A stretch of DNA of 57,671 nucleotides from an uncultured Lachnospiraceae bacterium (GTDB lineage Bacteria; Bacillota; Clostridia; Lachnospirales; Lachnospiraceae), in assembly GCA_910578715.1 (NCBI GenBank), contig CAJTRL010000019.1, positions 1 through 57,671 on the forward strand. The letters run 5' to 3'. Position 1 is the stretch's first letter; every line of letters starts with the position of its first letter. Of the stretch, positions 43,266 to 50,798 are shown piece by piece. A program made the translations under genes and the position numbers. The notes beneath the pieces were generated by a model. It made no database searches and was not told the origin of the DNA. It saw nothing but the letters and a program-made list of their open reading frames with translations.

Positions 43266-44057
43266 TCAGCTGATGTCATAGGAACGGTACAATTCGGCAA
43301 CCGTCCGGTCGATATCGTCATTTCCTTTGGTGATATCGTTAAGCGTTCCGTCCAGAAGAATCCGCCCTTTTCCGATTAAAATAATTCTGCTGGCAAGGGC
43401 TTCAATATCCTGCATGTCATGGGTTGTCAGGATGACGGTCGTCCCGGCGGTTTTATTCTGCCTGCGGATAAAATCCCGCACCGCCAGTTTGGAAACCGCG
43501 TCGAGACCGATGGTCGGCTCGTCCAGAAACAGAATACGCGGACGGTGTAAAAGCGAGGCGGCGATTTCGCACCGCATTCGCTGGCCGAGCGAAAGCTGTC
43601 TTGCGGGAGAACGCAGTAATTCCTTTAAATCCAGTAATTCGGTCAGTTCTTCCAGGCTTTGATGATATTGCGTATTGGAAATAGAATAGATATCCTTGAG
43701 AAGTGCAAAGGAATCTATGACGGGAACATCCCACCACAACTGAGAACGCTGTCCGAACACGACGCCAATCTGACTGACGTGTTCGATTCGGTTCCGATAA
43801 GGAACCCGCCCGTCTACGAGGACGGTTCCGCTGTCGGGTGTCAATATTCCGCTCAGAATCTTGATGGTGGAGCTTTTGCCCGCTCCGTTCGGTCCTATGT
43901 AGCCTATCATTTCACCGTCGTGAATGGTAAAGCTGACGTCCGAAAGGGCGTGAATCGTTTCATACTCTCTGTGAAAAAGAGCTTTGCAGGCCTCACCGAA
44001 CCCTGCATTTCGTTTTGCAATCCGGTACGATTTGCATACATGTTCCATCGTAATCAT
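43266..44057 (-). CDS. ABC exporter ATP-binding protein
   Basis: The 263-residue ATPase has a long N-terminal strand region before Walker A (YRIAKRNAGFGEACKALFHR), as in the COG4586 type. It shows Walker A GPNGAGKSS, signature LSLGQRMRCEIAASLL, Walker B ILFLDEPTIGLDA and the switch TTHDMQDIEA. Start 44057 (MITMEHVCKSYR) has GGGGGT 4-9 bases upstream. Its leader at 44072-44137 is nearly the same as the leader of the XRE gene at 45974. It should drive the two ABC-2 permeases that follow. Confidence 0.88.
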   Translation of the reverse strand: MITMEHVCKSYRIAKRNAGFGEACKALFHREYETIHALSDVSFTIHDGEMIGYIGPNGAGKSSTIKILSGILTPDSGTVLVDGRVPYRNRIEHVSQIGVVFGQRSQLWWDVPVIDSFALLKDIYSISNTQYHQSLEELTELLDLKELLRSPARQLSLGQRMRCEIAASLLHRPRILFLDEPTIGLDAVSKLAVRDFIRRQNKTAGTTVILTTHDMQDIEALASRIILIGKGRILLDGTLNDITKGNDDIDRTVAELYRSYDIS

Positions 44058-44071
44058 TTTTACCCCCATCT

Positions 44072-44150
44072 GTCTGCTTCGGCAGACGTGCAATTGATAT
44101 TGTCAATATCAATAGTTGAAAATTTTCAATTTTCAACATTGCTTCCTCCT
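44072..44150 (-). promoter_or_regulatory. three-hairpin leader of the ABC exporter with overlapping uORF
   Basis: On the minus strand come, in order: AGGAGG (44150-44145); hairpin GTTGAAAATT/AATTTTCAAC with a GAA loop (44137-44115); hairpin TTGATATTG/CAATATCAA (44112-44094); and hairpin GTCTGC-CGAA-GCAGAC (44087-44072), then the ATPase ribosome site. The AGGAGG serves an ATG at 44139 that opens a 48-codon ORF (MLKIENFQLLILTISIARLP and onward to 43993) overlapping the ATPase start. This could be translational control, or a repeat insertion that happens to be open. Confidence 0.5.
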
Positions 44151-44303
44151 GGTAGTTATATTCTCATATCTTGCCAAGCCGGTCTGGTTCTGCTGGATTT
44201 TGCCAGGCAGATACCGTAGGTAAAATATTCAGTTGCCCCTTTTTGGCGAAAGGGAATTTCAGCATAACACAGACAGGAAGAAATTACAAGCCCTGAAAAA
44301 TTA

Positions 44304-45668
44304 TTATGCCATATTCCGGCATCGTTTCAGCCAGCGGCCCCTCAGATAATAGATGATGAACAGAACGGAAGTCACTGTCCAGGTCAGCGGGTAGCTGAAA
44401 GCGACTGTGGAAACTTCCGGCCGTAAAGGAACGGCGGCCAGCACCCAGGCTACGCGGAGAACGCAGACTCCGGCGGCCGTCATCAGCATGGGCGGGATTG
44501 CGTCGCCGCAGCCTCTTGTCGTGCCGCCCAGAATTTCAATGCAGACATAAGTAATGTAGCTTGGAGAAATGACTTTCATCATACCAAGACCGATGGAAAC
44601 AACGTCCGGGTCGTTTGTAAACAAGCTGAAGAAAATTCGGCCTCCCGACAGCACGATGACGCTTAACAGCACACTCGTAAAGGCGGCCATCGCAAGACAG
44701 ATGCGCACGCTTTTACGAATACGTTCGTATTTGCCCGCACCAAAATTCTGCCCGGCAAAGGTGGTAATCGCCACGCCGTAGGCGCCCATAATCATCCAGA
44801 AAATGCCGTCCACCTTGCCGTAAGCGGTCCAGGCCGCAATCGTATCCGTTCCAAAGGAATTGATGCTCGACTGAACGATGAGATTGGAAAGCGAATACAT
44901 GGTGGACTGAATCCCCGCGGGCAGGCCGATGCGTATGATGTTGTGAAGAAGAACCGGGGAAAACCGGATTTCTTTTAAAAACAGTTTATAAGAATCTTCC
45001 GTTTTCATCAAAGCGGCTATAACCATTCCGGCGCTGATTACCTGAGAAAGCGCCGTGGCCACCGCCACACCTAGCACGCCCATCTTCAGAATCGTAACAA
45101 AAAGAATATCCAGTATAATGTTGGCAAAACAGGACAAAATCAGGAAATAAAGCGGACGCCTGGAATCTCCCACAGCCCGCAGAATGCCGGACCCCATATT
45201 ATAGATGAGGGAGGGAATGACGCCGAGAAAATACACCCGCATGTATACGATGGAGAGCGAGAGGATATCGTTCGGCGTATTCATGGCACGTAGCGCCGCC
45301 CCGGAAAAAAGAAATCCGAGCACCATCATAACGGCTCCGCCCGCGATGGAAAGCGCCATAGCCGTATGTACCGTTTTTTTCACATCATCCTGTTTCCCAG
45401 CCCCGTAATATTGAGAAATAATGACGGTTGCACCGGAAGAAAGTCCGGTAAAAAAGCCTATCAGAAGATTGATGAGCGTGGCCGCCGGGCCGCCGACTGC
45501 GGCAAGCGCTTCTTTTCCCACAAATTTTCCGACGATGACCGCATCCGTCGTATTGTAGAGCTGTTGGAAAAAGGTGCCGAATAAAATTGGGAAAAAGAAA
45601 AAAAGGAGCTGTTTCCAGATGACTCCTTCCGTTATCTGATTGGAAATGTGACGGTTATCTGTTCTCAT
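44304..45668 (-). CDS. MATE family multidrug efflux transporter
   Basis: The 454-residue transporter has about 12 helices in two halves, with MATE segments PILFGTFFQQLYNTTDAVIVG, GFFTGLSSGATVIISQYYG and, in the second half, GIQSTMYSLSNLIVQSSINS. It is the DinF/NorM-like type that exports cationic drugs by Na+ or H+ antiport. Start 45668 has GGGGAGGA 3 bases away. The promoter is at 45713-45741. It faces the same way as the ABC exporter but is separated from it by 246 bases. Confidence 0.9.
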   Translation of the reverse strand: MRTDNRHISNQITEGVIWKQLLFFFFPILFGTFFQQLYNTTDAVIVGKFVGKEALAAVGGPAATLINLLIGFFTGLSSGATVIISQYYGAGKQDDVKKTVHTAMALSIAGGAVMMVLGFLFSGAALRAMNTPNDILSLSIVYMRVYFLGVIPSLIYNMGSGILRAVGDSRRPLYFLILSCFANIILDILFVTILKMGVLGVAVATALSQVISAGMVIAALMKTEDSYKLFLKEIRFSPVLLHNIIRIGLPAGIQSTMYSLSNLIVQSSINSFGTDTIAAWTAYGKVDGIFWMIMGAYGVAITTFAGQNFGAGKYERIRKSVRICLAMAAFTSVLLSVIVLSGGRIFFSLFTNDPDVVSIGLGMMKVISPSYITYVCIEILGGTTRGCGDAIPPMLMTAAGVCVLRVAWVLAAVPLRPEVSTVAFSYPLTWTVTSVLFIIYYLRGRWLKRCRNMA

Positions 45669-45712
45669 AAATCCTCCCCGTGGAACAAAATATATCAGGC
45701 AGCGTGCCACCT

Positions 45713-45741
45713 ATTATAGCCGCTTTTTGAGGAAAAGACAA
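45713..45741 (-). promoter_or_regulatory. promoter of the MATE gene
   Basis: The minus strand reads TTGTCT (45741-45736), a 17-base spacer and TATAAT (45718-45713), 45 bases upstream of the MATE start. The rest of 45742-45848 is AT-rich and shows nothing else I can support. Confidence 0.6.
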
Positions 45742-45848
45742 GGCACAATTATGATGTGTATATCGGACCGCGCATCGGGCGGATAATATTTCGGCGGGTT
45801 TTATTCCGTATGGTTAATTTTTGAAACGATTTGTTAATGACGATTCAG

Positions 45849-45960
45849 TTGTGAAGAAAGCCGCCGTTTGATATGCTTGTTTATAGCTGGAGGAAAAGAA
45901 GGGTAAAAGGTTTAAAAATAAAATTTTCAACTATTGATTTGAGTGTCTGCTAAAGCAGAA
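45849..45960 (+). promoter_or_regulatory. promoter and shared leader of the XRE gene
   Basis: TTGTGA (45849-45854), a 17-base spacer and TATGCT (45872-45877), with TG one base before the -10. The leader then carries AAAATTTTCAACTATTGAT (45920-45938), identical to 44126-44108 in the ABC exporter leader, and GTCTGC-TAAA-GCAGA (45945-45959), matching that leader's third hairpin. Both end in a GGGG-type site and TAAAAATG. Confidence 0.6.
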
Positions 45961-45973
45961 GAGGGGAGTAAAA

Positions 45974-47011
45974 ATGCGGATAGGACAGGTAATCAGAAAG
46001 TATAGAAAAAGGAGAGATATGACACAGGAGGAAATGGCGGAACGCCTCGGCGTAAGCGCTCCGGCCGTCAATAAATGGGAAAACGGAAACTCCATGCCGG
46101 ATATTATGCTCCTTGCGCCGATTGCGAGACTTCTTGATATTTCCTTAAATGAGCTGCTTTCTTTTGAAAAAGAACTGACAGATTTGGAAATAAACGAACT
46201 GGTGGGAACGGTAAATAAGAAAATGGAATCGGAGGATTATGCGGAAGTATTCCGGTGGGCAAAGAAAAAAATGGAACAGTTTCCAAACTGTGAGCATCTG
46301 CATTTATACATGTGTATTACTCTGGACGGCGGGCGCATTGTCAGAGAAGTGGAAGATGCAGCACAATATGACGTTTTTTTATGCTCCACCTGGGAGCGGC
46401 TTTTAGGAAGCAGCGAAGAATATGTCAGGACGACTGCGGCGGATGCGCTGTACGGTTTGTATGTAAGAAGAGAACAGTATGAGAAGGCCGGGAAATGCCT
46501 GGATTATTTATCAGCACAGAACCCTGAGAAAAAACGGAAACAGGCGTTTCTGTATGCGAAAGAAGGAAAGAATGTGGAAGCCTGTAAGCTGTACGAAGAA
46601 CTGCTTTTTAACAGTTATCAGATATTGTCCTCCATTTTATACAGTATGTTTTCCATGACTTTACAGGAAAAAAATATGGAAAAGGCGGCGTATTTGTCGG
46701 ATAAAACCGCGCAGCTTGCCAGACTGTTTGAGATGGGAGCCTATCAGGAATATGTCGCCCGCCTCGAACTCGCACAGGCCCAAAAAGATGTGGAGACGAC
46801 GCTTCTATGCGCGGAAAAGATGATAGAAAGCTCGGGACAGGTGGGTAATTATGAAAATGTGAAATTGTACGAGCATATGTCCTTCCGGGAACTGTCCGGG
46901 GAGTTTATAGACGGAATGCGGGAAAAACTCACCGCATTTTTCCGGGACGAAGAAGAATTTGCGTACATGAAAGAAAATGCACAGTGGAAAGAACTGCTTG
47001 CCCGTAGCTGA
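45974..47011 (+). CDS. XRE regulator with TPR-like helical domain
   Basis: The 345-residue protein has an XRE helix-turn-helix (residues about 5-60; RKYRKRRDMTQEEMAERLGVSAPAVNKWENG). About 280 residues of helical hairpins follow (EQYEKAGKCLDYLSAQNPEKKRKQAFLYAKEGKNVEACKLYEELL), like tetratricopeptide repeats. Such regulators often bind a peptide through the TPR part (RRNPP-like layout). Its leader shares 19 identical bases with the leader of the ABC exporter. ATG 45974 is preceded by GAGGGGAGTA. It may control that exporter. Confidence 0.8.
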   Translation: MRIGQVIRKYRKRRDMTQEEMAERLGVSAPAVNKWENGNSMPDIMLLAPIARLLDISLNELLSFEKELTDLEINELVGTVNKKMESEDYAEVFRWAKKKMEQFPNCEHLHLYMCITLDGGRIVREVEDAAQYDVFLCSTWERLLGSSEEYVRTTAADALYGLYVRREQYEKAGKCLDYLSAQNPEKKRKQAFLYAKEGKNVEACKLYEELLFNSYQILSSILYSMFSMTLQEKNMEKAAYLSDKTAQLARLFEMGAYQEYVARLELAQAQKDVETTLLCAEKMIESSGQVGNYENVKLYEHMSFRELSGEFIDGMREKLTAFFRDEEEFAYMKENAQWKELLARS

Positions 47012-47056
47012 TTTGAGAAAAGCTGACTTAACACGAGAACAAATGTTCTAAAAATA

Positions 47057-47368
47057 TTGCGATTTTCCGCCGTTGATGATATAATCAGTGCAAAGGAAAA
47101 ACAAGCGACGCGAAGCGTCATTTGTTTTTCATGCACTGATTAACGAGCAAACGTCCGATGAAATCGGACAAAAAGCGCTGAAAGCGCGGGTTTGCGAGTC
47201 TCCACACCCGCAGAAGAAAACCAAGCGGCGGCGAAGCCGACATTTGTTTTTCATGCACTGATTAACGAGCAAACGTCCGATGAAATCGGACAAAGAGCGC
47301 TGAAAGCGCGAGTTTGCGAGTCTACATAGCCGTAAAGGAAAACCAAGCGGCGGCGAAGCCGACATTTA
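47057..47368 (+). repeat. structured GAA-loop repeat array, copy B
   Basis: Promoter TTGCGA (47057-47062), 17 bases, TATAAT (47080-47085, with TG one base upstream). The outer stem ATCAGTGCA/TGCACTGAT (47084-47092, 47132-47140) begins inside the -10 box. It encloses GAAAAACAA/TTGTTTTTC and GACGC-GAA-GCGTC. A three-way junction follows (GCAAAC/GTTTGC closing GTCCGAT-GAA-ATCGGAC and GCGCT-GAA-AGCGC, 47147-47195). The unit then repeats about 120 bases later with a GGC-GAA-GCC variant, and a third, truncated hairpin ends 10 bases before the AlkZ-like gene. Confidence 0.8.
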
Positions 47369-47378
47369 TGGGGGAACC

Positions 47379-48614
47379 ATGATACAGCTGACAAACAGAC
47401 AGGCAAGACAATTTTTGCTTTTGAAACAGGGACTTTTGGGAGAGCATATTTTTACCGGGAAACAGGGAGCGTTGGACTTTGTGCGCCAGGCGGGCTGCAT
47501 TCAGTTCGACCCTGTCGATGCGTGCGGCAAAAACGCGGAACTGACGCTGCAGTCCCGCGTGAAAGGATTTACAAAGCGGACTTTGTATGAGCTGTTATAT
47601 GAAGACCGTCTGCTGGTGGATTACCCGGATAAAAATCTTTCTATCTTTCCGACGGAGGACTGGCCGTATTTTGAGCGGTACCGTCAGGCGGCTCGAAACG
47701 GCGGGGAACAGTTCCCGGAACTGGCCGGTCTGGAAGAAATGACGAAACGCTATATCGCGGAAAATGGCCCTGTCAGCTCCGATGACTTACCGATTGACGG
47801 AAATATCCGCTGGCATTCCGCAATCCATTGGAGCGGGGAGTGGTGCGGAAAGACCAATGCCGCAAGAGCAGTACTGGAACAGCTTTATTCTACGGGAGAA
47901 TTGGTGATTCACCATAAACAGGGAGCACGAAAATATTATGCGCTTGCCAGCGATTATCTTCCTAGGCAGATTCTGGAAGCACCAGACCCGATTGCGGACG
48001 AGTCTGCCCACAGAAAATGGCGTCTGCTGCGTCGGATTACTGCGGTAGGCCTTCTATGGAACAGACCCTCGGATGCGTGGCTGAACATTTGGGGAATGAA
48101 AGCGAAAGAGCGAACACAGGCTTTTGAAGAGTTACAGGAGGAAGGCGCGATTCTTCCGGTACAGGTCGAGGGAATCAAAACGCCTCTGTTCTTCAGCGCA
48201 AAGGACAGACCGTTTATGGAACGGGTGCTTGCTGTGGAAACGGAAAATAAATACGGGAAAGAGCCGTTCAGGCCGCGCTGTGAGTTCCTCGCGCCGTTAG
48301 ACTGCTTTTTATGGGATAGAAATTTGATTCGGGAACTATTCGGATTTGATTATAAATGGGAAATCTATACGCCAGCCGTACAGCGGAAGTACGGCTTCTA
48401 TGTGTTGCCGATACTGTATGGAGAGCGCTTCGCGGGACGCATTGAAGCGGTCGCGGACCGGAAGGGCGGCGTGCTTACGGTTAAAAATATCTGGTTCGAA
48501 GACGGCGTCAGACAGACAAAGAAGCTGATGACGGCGGTTGAAAGAAGCGTCCGGCGTTTTGCGAAGTTTAACGAGTGTGCAGCTGTTTGTGGAGTTCTTT
48601 CAGATTGTCAATAG
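47379..48614 (+). CDS. AlkZ-like (YcaQ type) DNA glycosylase
   Basis: The 411-residue protein has the HTH_42/AlkZ-like layout with tandem winged helices. The catalytic Q-x-D motif is Gln42-Phe43-Asp44 (GCIQFDPVDACGKN), as in E. coli YcaQ, which unhooks interstrand crosslinks and removes N7-alkylguanine. Later landmarks are LLVDYPDKNLSIFPTEDWPY, LAPLDCFLWDRNLIRELFGFDYKWEIY and GRIEAVADRKGG. The start at 47379 is only 10 bases from the repeat array, whose GGGGGAA supplies the ribosome site, so its transcript very probably carries the repeat structures. Confidence 0.88.
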   Translation: MIQLTNRQARQFLLLKQGLLGEHIFTGKQGALDFVRQAGCIQFDPVDACGKNAELTLQSRVKGFTKRTLYELLYEDRLLVDYPDKNLSIFPTEDWPYFERYRQAARNGGEQFPELAGLEEMTKRYIAENGPVSSDDLPIDGNIRWHSAIHWSGEWCGKTNAARAVLEQLYSTGELVIHHKQGARKYYALASDYLPRQILEAPDPIADESAHRKWRLLRRITAVGLLWNRPSDAWLNIWGMKAKERTQAFEELQEEGAILPVQVEGIKTPLFFSAKDRPFMERVLAVETENKYGKEPFRPRCEFLAPLDCFLWDRNLIRELFGFDYKWEIYTPAVQRKYGFYVLPILYGERFAGRIEAVADRKGGVLTVKNIWFEDGVRQTKKLMTAVERSVRRFAKFNECAAVCGVLSDCQ

Positions 48615-48996
48615 CCATTTTGACGTCAAGAGTATGGAATCCGGCCCAGCATCGGTTCATCGTCTGCGCATCGGCGGTCCGGTAGATATCACGACTGTTT
48701 TCCCCGGTATAATAATGCCAGTAACGATAAGTATAACCAATCCAGTACAGAGTATCTTTCGCGTAGGCGGTTCCGCCCTCCGGAAGTCCGCCGGCTTCGT
48801 CGGCCAGTTCTTCCAGAATATACTCTTCACCGGCCCACTGCAAGCGGTCATAGGTATCATCGATGGAAGCGGCGGAACGGCTGTTCATAAAAATTTCTAT
48901 AAAAGCCGGACTGTCATATCCGTTTTTAAGTGAGAGTTCAAATAGGCGGCCCTGGATATCGCAGAGCTGTCGTTTGTCTGAACTAAAATTTTCCAT
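48568..48996 (-). CDS. hypothetical protein, helical, accessory type
   Basis: The 142-residue acidic, Tyr/Trp-rich protein starts MENFSSDKRQLCDIQGRLFE. It has a central IDDTYDRLQWAGEEYILEEL region and a late WIGYTYRYWHYYTG patch. I do not know a named family, though proteins with NGYDSPAFIEIFMNS stretches occur in Lachnospiraceae beside short DUF genes that look like toxin-antitoxin sets. Its start overlaps a short upstream ORF by 14 bases. The 3' end overlaps the AlkZ-like gene end by 47 bases, convergently. Confidence 0.6.
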   Translation of the reverse strand: MENFSSDKRQLCDIQGRLFELSLKNGYDSPAFIEIFMNSRSAASIDDTYDRLQWAGEEYILEELADEAGGLPEGGTAYAKDTLYWIGYTYRYWHYYTGENSRDIYRTADAQTMNRCWAGFHTLDVKMAIDNLKELHKQLHTR

Positions 48997-49084
48997 AGTC
49001 GTAATCTTCCTTTAATATTTCATCAAAAAAACGTCCTTCACGGCGATACTTCCGGCAAATTTCATCGGCGTTTTCATCTACCAT
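48983..49084 (-). pseudogene. 33-residue ORF, possible tail of a lost partner gene
   Basis: The reading frame MVDENADEICRKYRREGRFF, then DEILKEDYDYGKF, ends in a TAG that overlaps the next gene start. It reads like the end of a larger protein. It has no ribosome site, and its ATG is about 6 bases from the predicted transcription start, so it may be leaderless or, more likely, a truncated remnant of an upstream partner. Confidence 0.35.
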
Positions 49085-49095
49085 TCCGCATATCT

Positions 49096-49124
49096 ATTAT
49101 ATTCCCTTTAGCCACTTTCCTCAA
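49096..49124 (-). promoter_or_regulatory. promoter of the 48568-48996 gene
   Basis: The minus strand reads TTGAGG (49124-49119), a 17-base spacer and TATAAT (49101-49096). It starts a transcript that reaches the 142-residue gene after a leader of about 95 bases. Confidence 0.6.
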
Positions 49125-49159
49125 TTCCTTTTGCGCTCATTCCCTAAATCTATTGTTTA

Positions 49160-49455
49160 TGATATAATAACCGCAGAAGAAAAACAAGCGGCTGCGAAGC
49201 AGACATTTGTTTTTCTGCGGTTATTAACGAGCAAACGTCCGATGAAATCGGACAGGAAGCGCTGAAAGCGCGAGTTTGCGAGTGAACACCCCCGCAAAAG
49301 CAAACCAAGCGACGCGAAGCGTCATTTGTTTTTTTGCACTGATTAACGAGCAAACGTCCGATGAAATCGGACAAGAAGCGCTGAAAGCGCGGGTTTGCGA
49401 GTGAACACCCCCGCAAAAGCAAACCAAGCGGCTGCGAAGCAGACATTTGTTTTTC
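49160..49455 (+). repeat. structured GAA-loop repeat array, copy C
   Basis: TGATATAAT (49160-49168), then outer stem ATAACCGCA/TGCGGTTAT (49167-49175, 49216-49224), enclosing GAAAAACAA/TTGTTTTTC and CTGC-GAA-GCAG. Two three-way-junction modules follow, each nearly identical to those of copy B, with two further hairpins (loop stems GACGC/GCGTC and CTGC/GCAG). The second unit ends in TTGCACTGATT, the right half of copy B's outer stem, without its left half here. The last hairpin ends 30 bases before the glycosylase gene. Confidence 0.8.
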
Positions 49456-49484
49456 AAAAGAAAATCAAACATAACGAAAAGGAT

Positions 49485-49985
49485 ATGGTCGTTCAAATGG
49501 TACATCCAATAGCCCCTGTTTATGACAAGGAATCCCGAATCTTAATACTGGGAAGTTTCCCGTCTGTGAAATCGCGGGAACAGCAGTTTTTTTACGGACA
49601 CAAACAGAATCGTTTCTGGCGTGTGCTGGCGAACGTGCTGGAGTGCGAAGTGCCGGAAGACACTCCACAGAAACGGGCCATGCTGATAAAATACCATGTG
49701 GCGGTATGGGATGTGATAGCAAGCTGTGAAGTTACAGGTTCTTCCGATGCCAGCATCCGTAATGTACAGCCAAACGACCTGTCTGCTATTTTATCACTGG
49801 CGGATATCCGCGCTATCTACACGAATGGCGGAAAAGCGCATCAGTTATACCAGAAATATATTTATCCGGTGAATGGCAGAGCAGCATATCCGCTGCCATC
49901 CACGAGTCCGGCTAATGCGGCCTATTCTCTGGACAGGCTGGTGGATGCCTGGAAGGTGATTCGGGAAAGCCTGGGTTCATCTTAA
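49485..49985 (+). CDS. DNA-deoxyinosine/uracil glycosylase family protein
   Basis: This 166-residue protein of the uracil-DNA-glycosylase superfamily starts MVVQMVHPIAPVYDKESRIL. Its first active-site block, ILGSFPSVKSREQQFFYGH, and KQNRFWRVLANVL match the DNA-deoxyinosine glycosylase group; the second block is LPSTSPANAAY. It removes deaminated bases (hypoxanthine or uracil) and leaves an abasic site. I prefer ATG 49485, but ATG 49497 is possible since AAAAGGA (49476-49482) lies 2 or 14 bases away. It begins directly after repeat copy C. Confidence 0.85.
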   Translation: MVVQMVHPIAPVYDKESRILILGSFPSVKSREQQFFYGHKQNRFWRVLANVLECEVPEDTPQKRAMLIKYHVAVWDVIASCEVTGSSDASIRNVQPNDLSAILSLADIRAIYTNGGKAHQLYQKYIYPVNGRAAYPLPSTSPANAAYSLDRLVDAWKVIRESLGSS

Positions 49986-50094
49986 CAGGCAGACATGCCG
50001 GCGGATAACAGGAAAAGGGTCTTGATAAAGAAGTAATAAAAAAAGAGCAGAACGAAGAATAACCAGATAATGAATCAGGGAAAGGAACCTAAAG

Positions 50095-50670
50095 ATGGAA
50101 TGGACAGACGGAAAAACAAGATGTTTCTGGGCAAATCCAAAGAATGAACGGTATATTCGTTACCACGACGAGGAATGGGGCGTTCCCGTATATGATGACC
50201 ATAAGCTGTTTGAAATGCTGATTCTGGAAGGCTTTCAGGCGGGGCTTTCCTGGGAATGCGTGCTGAACAAACAGGAGGCTTTCCGGGAGGCCTTTGACAA
50301 TTTCGATTTGGAGAAAGTATGCGATTATGATGAAGAAAAAATGGCGGCCCTGCGGGAGAATCCGGCCATCATACGCAATAAACTGAAAATCCGGGCTGCG
50401 GTTGCTAACGCGAAAGTGTTTCGGGAGATTCAAAAAGAATATCAGGGATTTTCCAATTATCTCTGGCATTGGAGCGGAGGAAAGGTCATTCATGAAATCG
50501 GCCTGGCCAGCTCCCCTTTATCGGATAAAATTTCCAAAGACCTGAAAAAACGCGGTATGAAATTTGTGGGAACAACGATTATCTATGCTTATTTACAGGC
50601 GGTCGGCGTCATTTATGCCCACGAAAAGGGTTGTTTTCTGCATGAAGAAAGAATTTCCCAGGATGGATAG
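50095..50670 (+). CDS. tag: DNA-3-methyladenine glycosylase I
   Basis: The 191-residue Tag protein has the N-terminal zinc and recognition segment RCFWANPKNERYIRYHDEEWG and the core LILEGFQAGLSWECVLNKQEAFREAF. KMAALRENPAIIRNKLKI and the late VGTTIIYAYLQAVGVIYAHE-x-x-C region supply the remaining zinc ligands. It excises 3-methyladenine from DNA. AAAGGAACC precedes the start. It is the third base-excision enzyme in 3.3 kb and ends at a strong terminator. Confidence 0.93.
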   Translation: MEWTDGKTRCFWANPKNERYIRYHDEEWGVPVYDDHKLFEMLILEGFQAGLSWECVLNKQEAFREAFDNFDLEKVCDYDEEKMAALRENPAIIRNKLKIRAAVANAKVFREIQKEYQGFSNYLWHWSGGKVIHEIGLASSPLSDKISKDLKKRGMKFVGTTIIYAYLQAVGVIYAHEKGCFLHEERISQDG

Positions 50671-50678
50671 GAAAAGAA

Positions 50679-50724
50679 AAAGAACCGGAAAACGAAGGAT
50701 GACCCTTCTGCTTCCGGTTCTTTT
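50679..50724 (+). terminator. terminator after tag
   Basis: AAAGAACCGGAA (50679-50690) pairs with TTCCGGTTCTTT (50712-50723), and an inner GAAGG/CCTTC extends the hairpin. T bases follow. This is a strong Rho-independent terminator that could also serve the convergent chemoreceptor gene. Confidence 0.8.
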
Positions 50725-50798
50725 AAATGTTGTGCAGATAAGCTGGCTCTTATTGCTTCTTATCACCGTTTAGCCTAATGAATTTTCTCATTGGCATT

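Noticed and set aside
44094..44137. Rho-independent terminator upstream of the ABC exporter
   Set aside because: The hairpins are AT-rich and lack a T-run in the right place, and a nearly identical leader precedes another gene, so a regulatory or repeat origin fits better.
47129..47365. Minus-strand ORF of 78 codons across repeat copy B
   Set aside because: It consists of repeat sequence read in antisense, and similar ORFs appear in copy C. The internal repetition follows the DNA units, and no ribosome site is convincing.
47084..49455. CRISPR array
   Set aside because: Units are palindromic hairpins of about 120 bases, not short direct repeats with unique 30-40-base spacers, and no cas gene is present.
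49150..49505. Minus-strand ORFs of 93-98 codons across repeat copy C
   Set aside because: Same reason: overlapping frames of the structured repeat, low-complexity and mutually similar.
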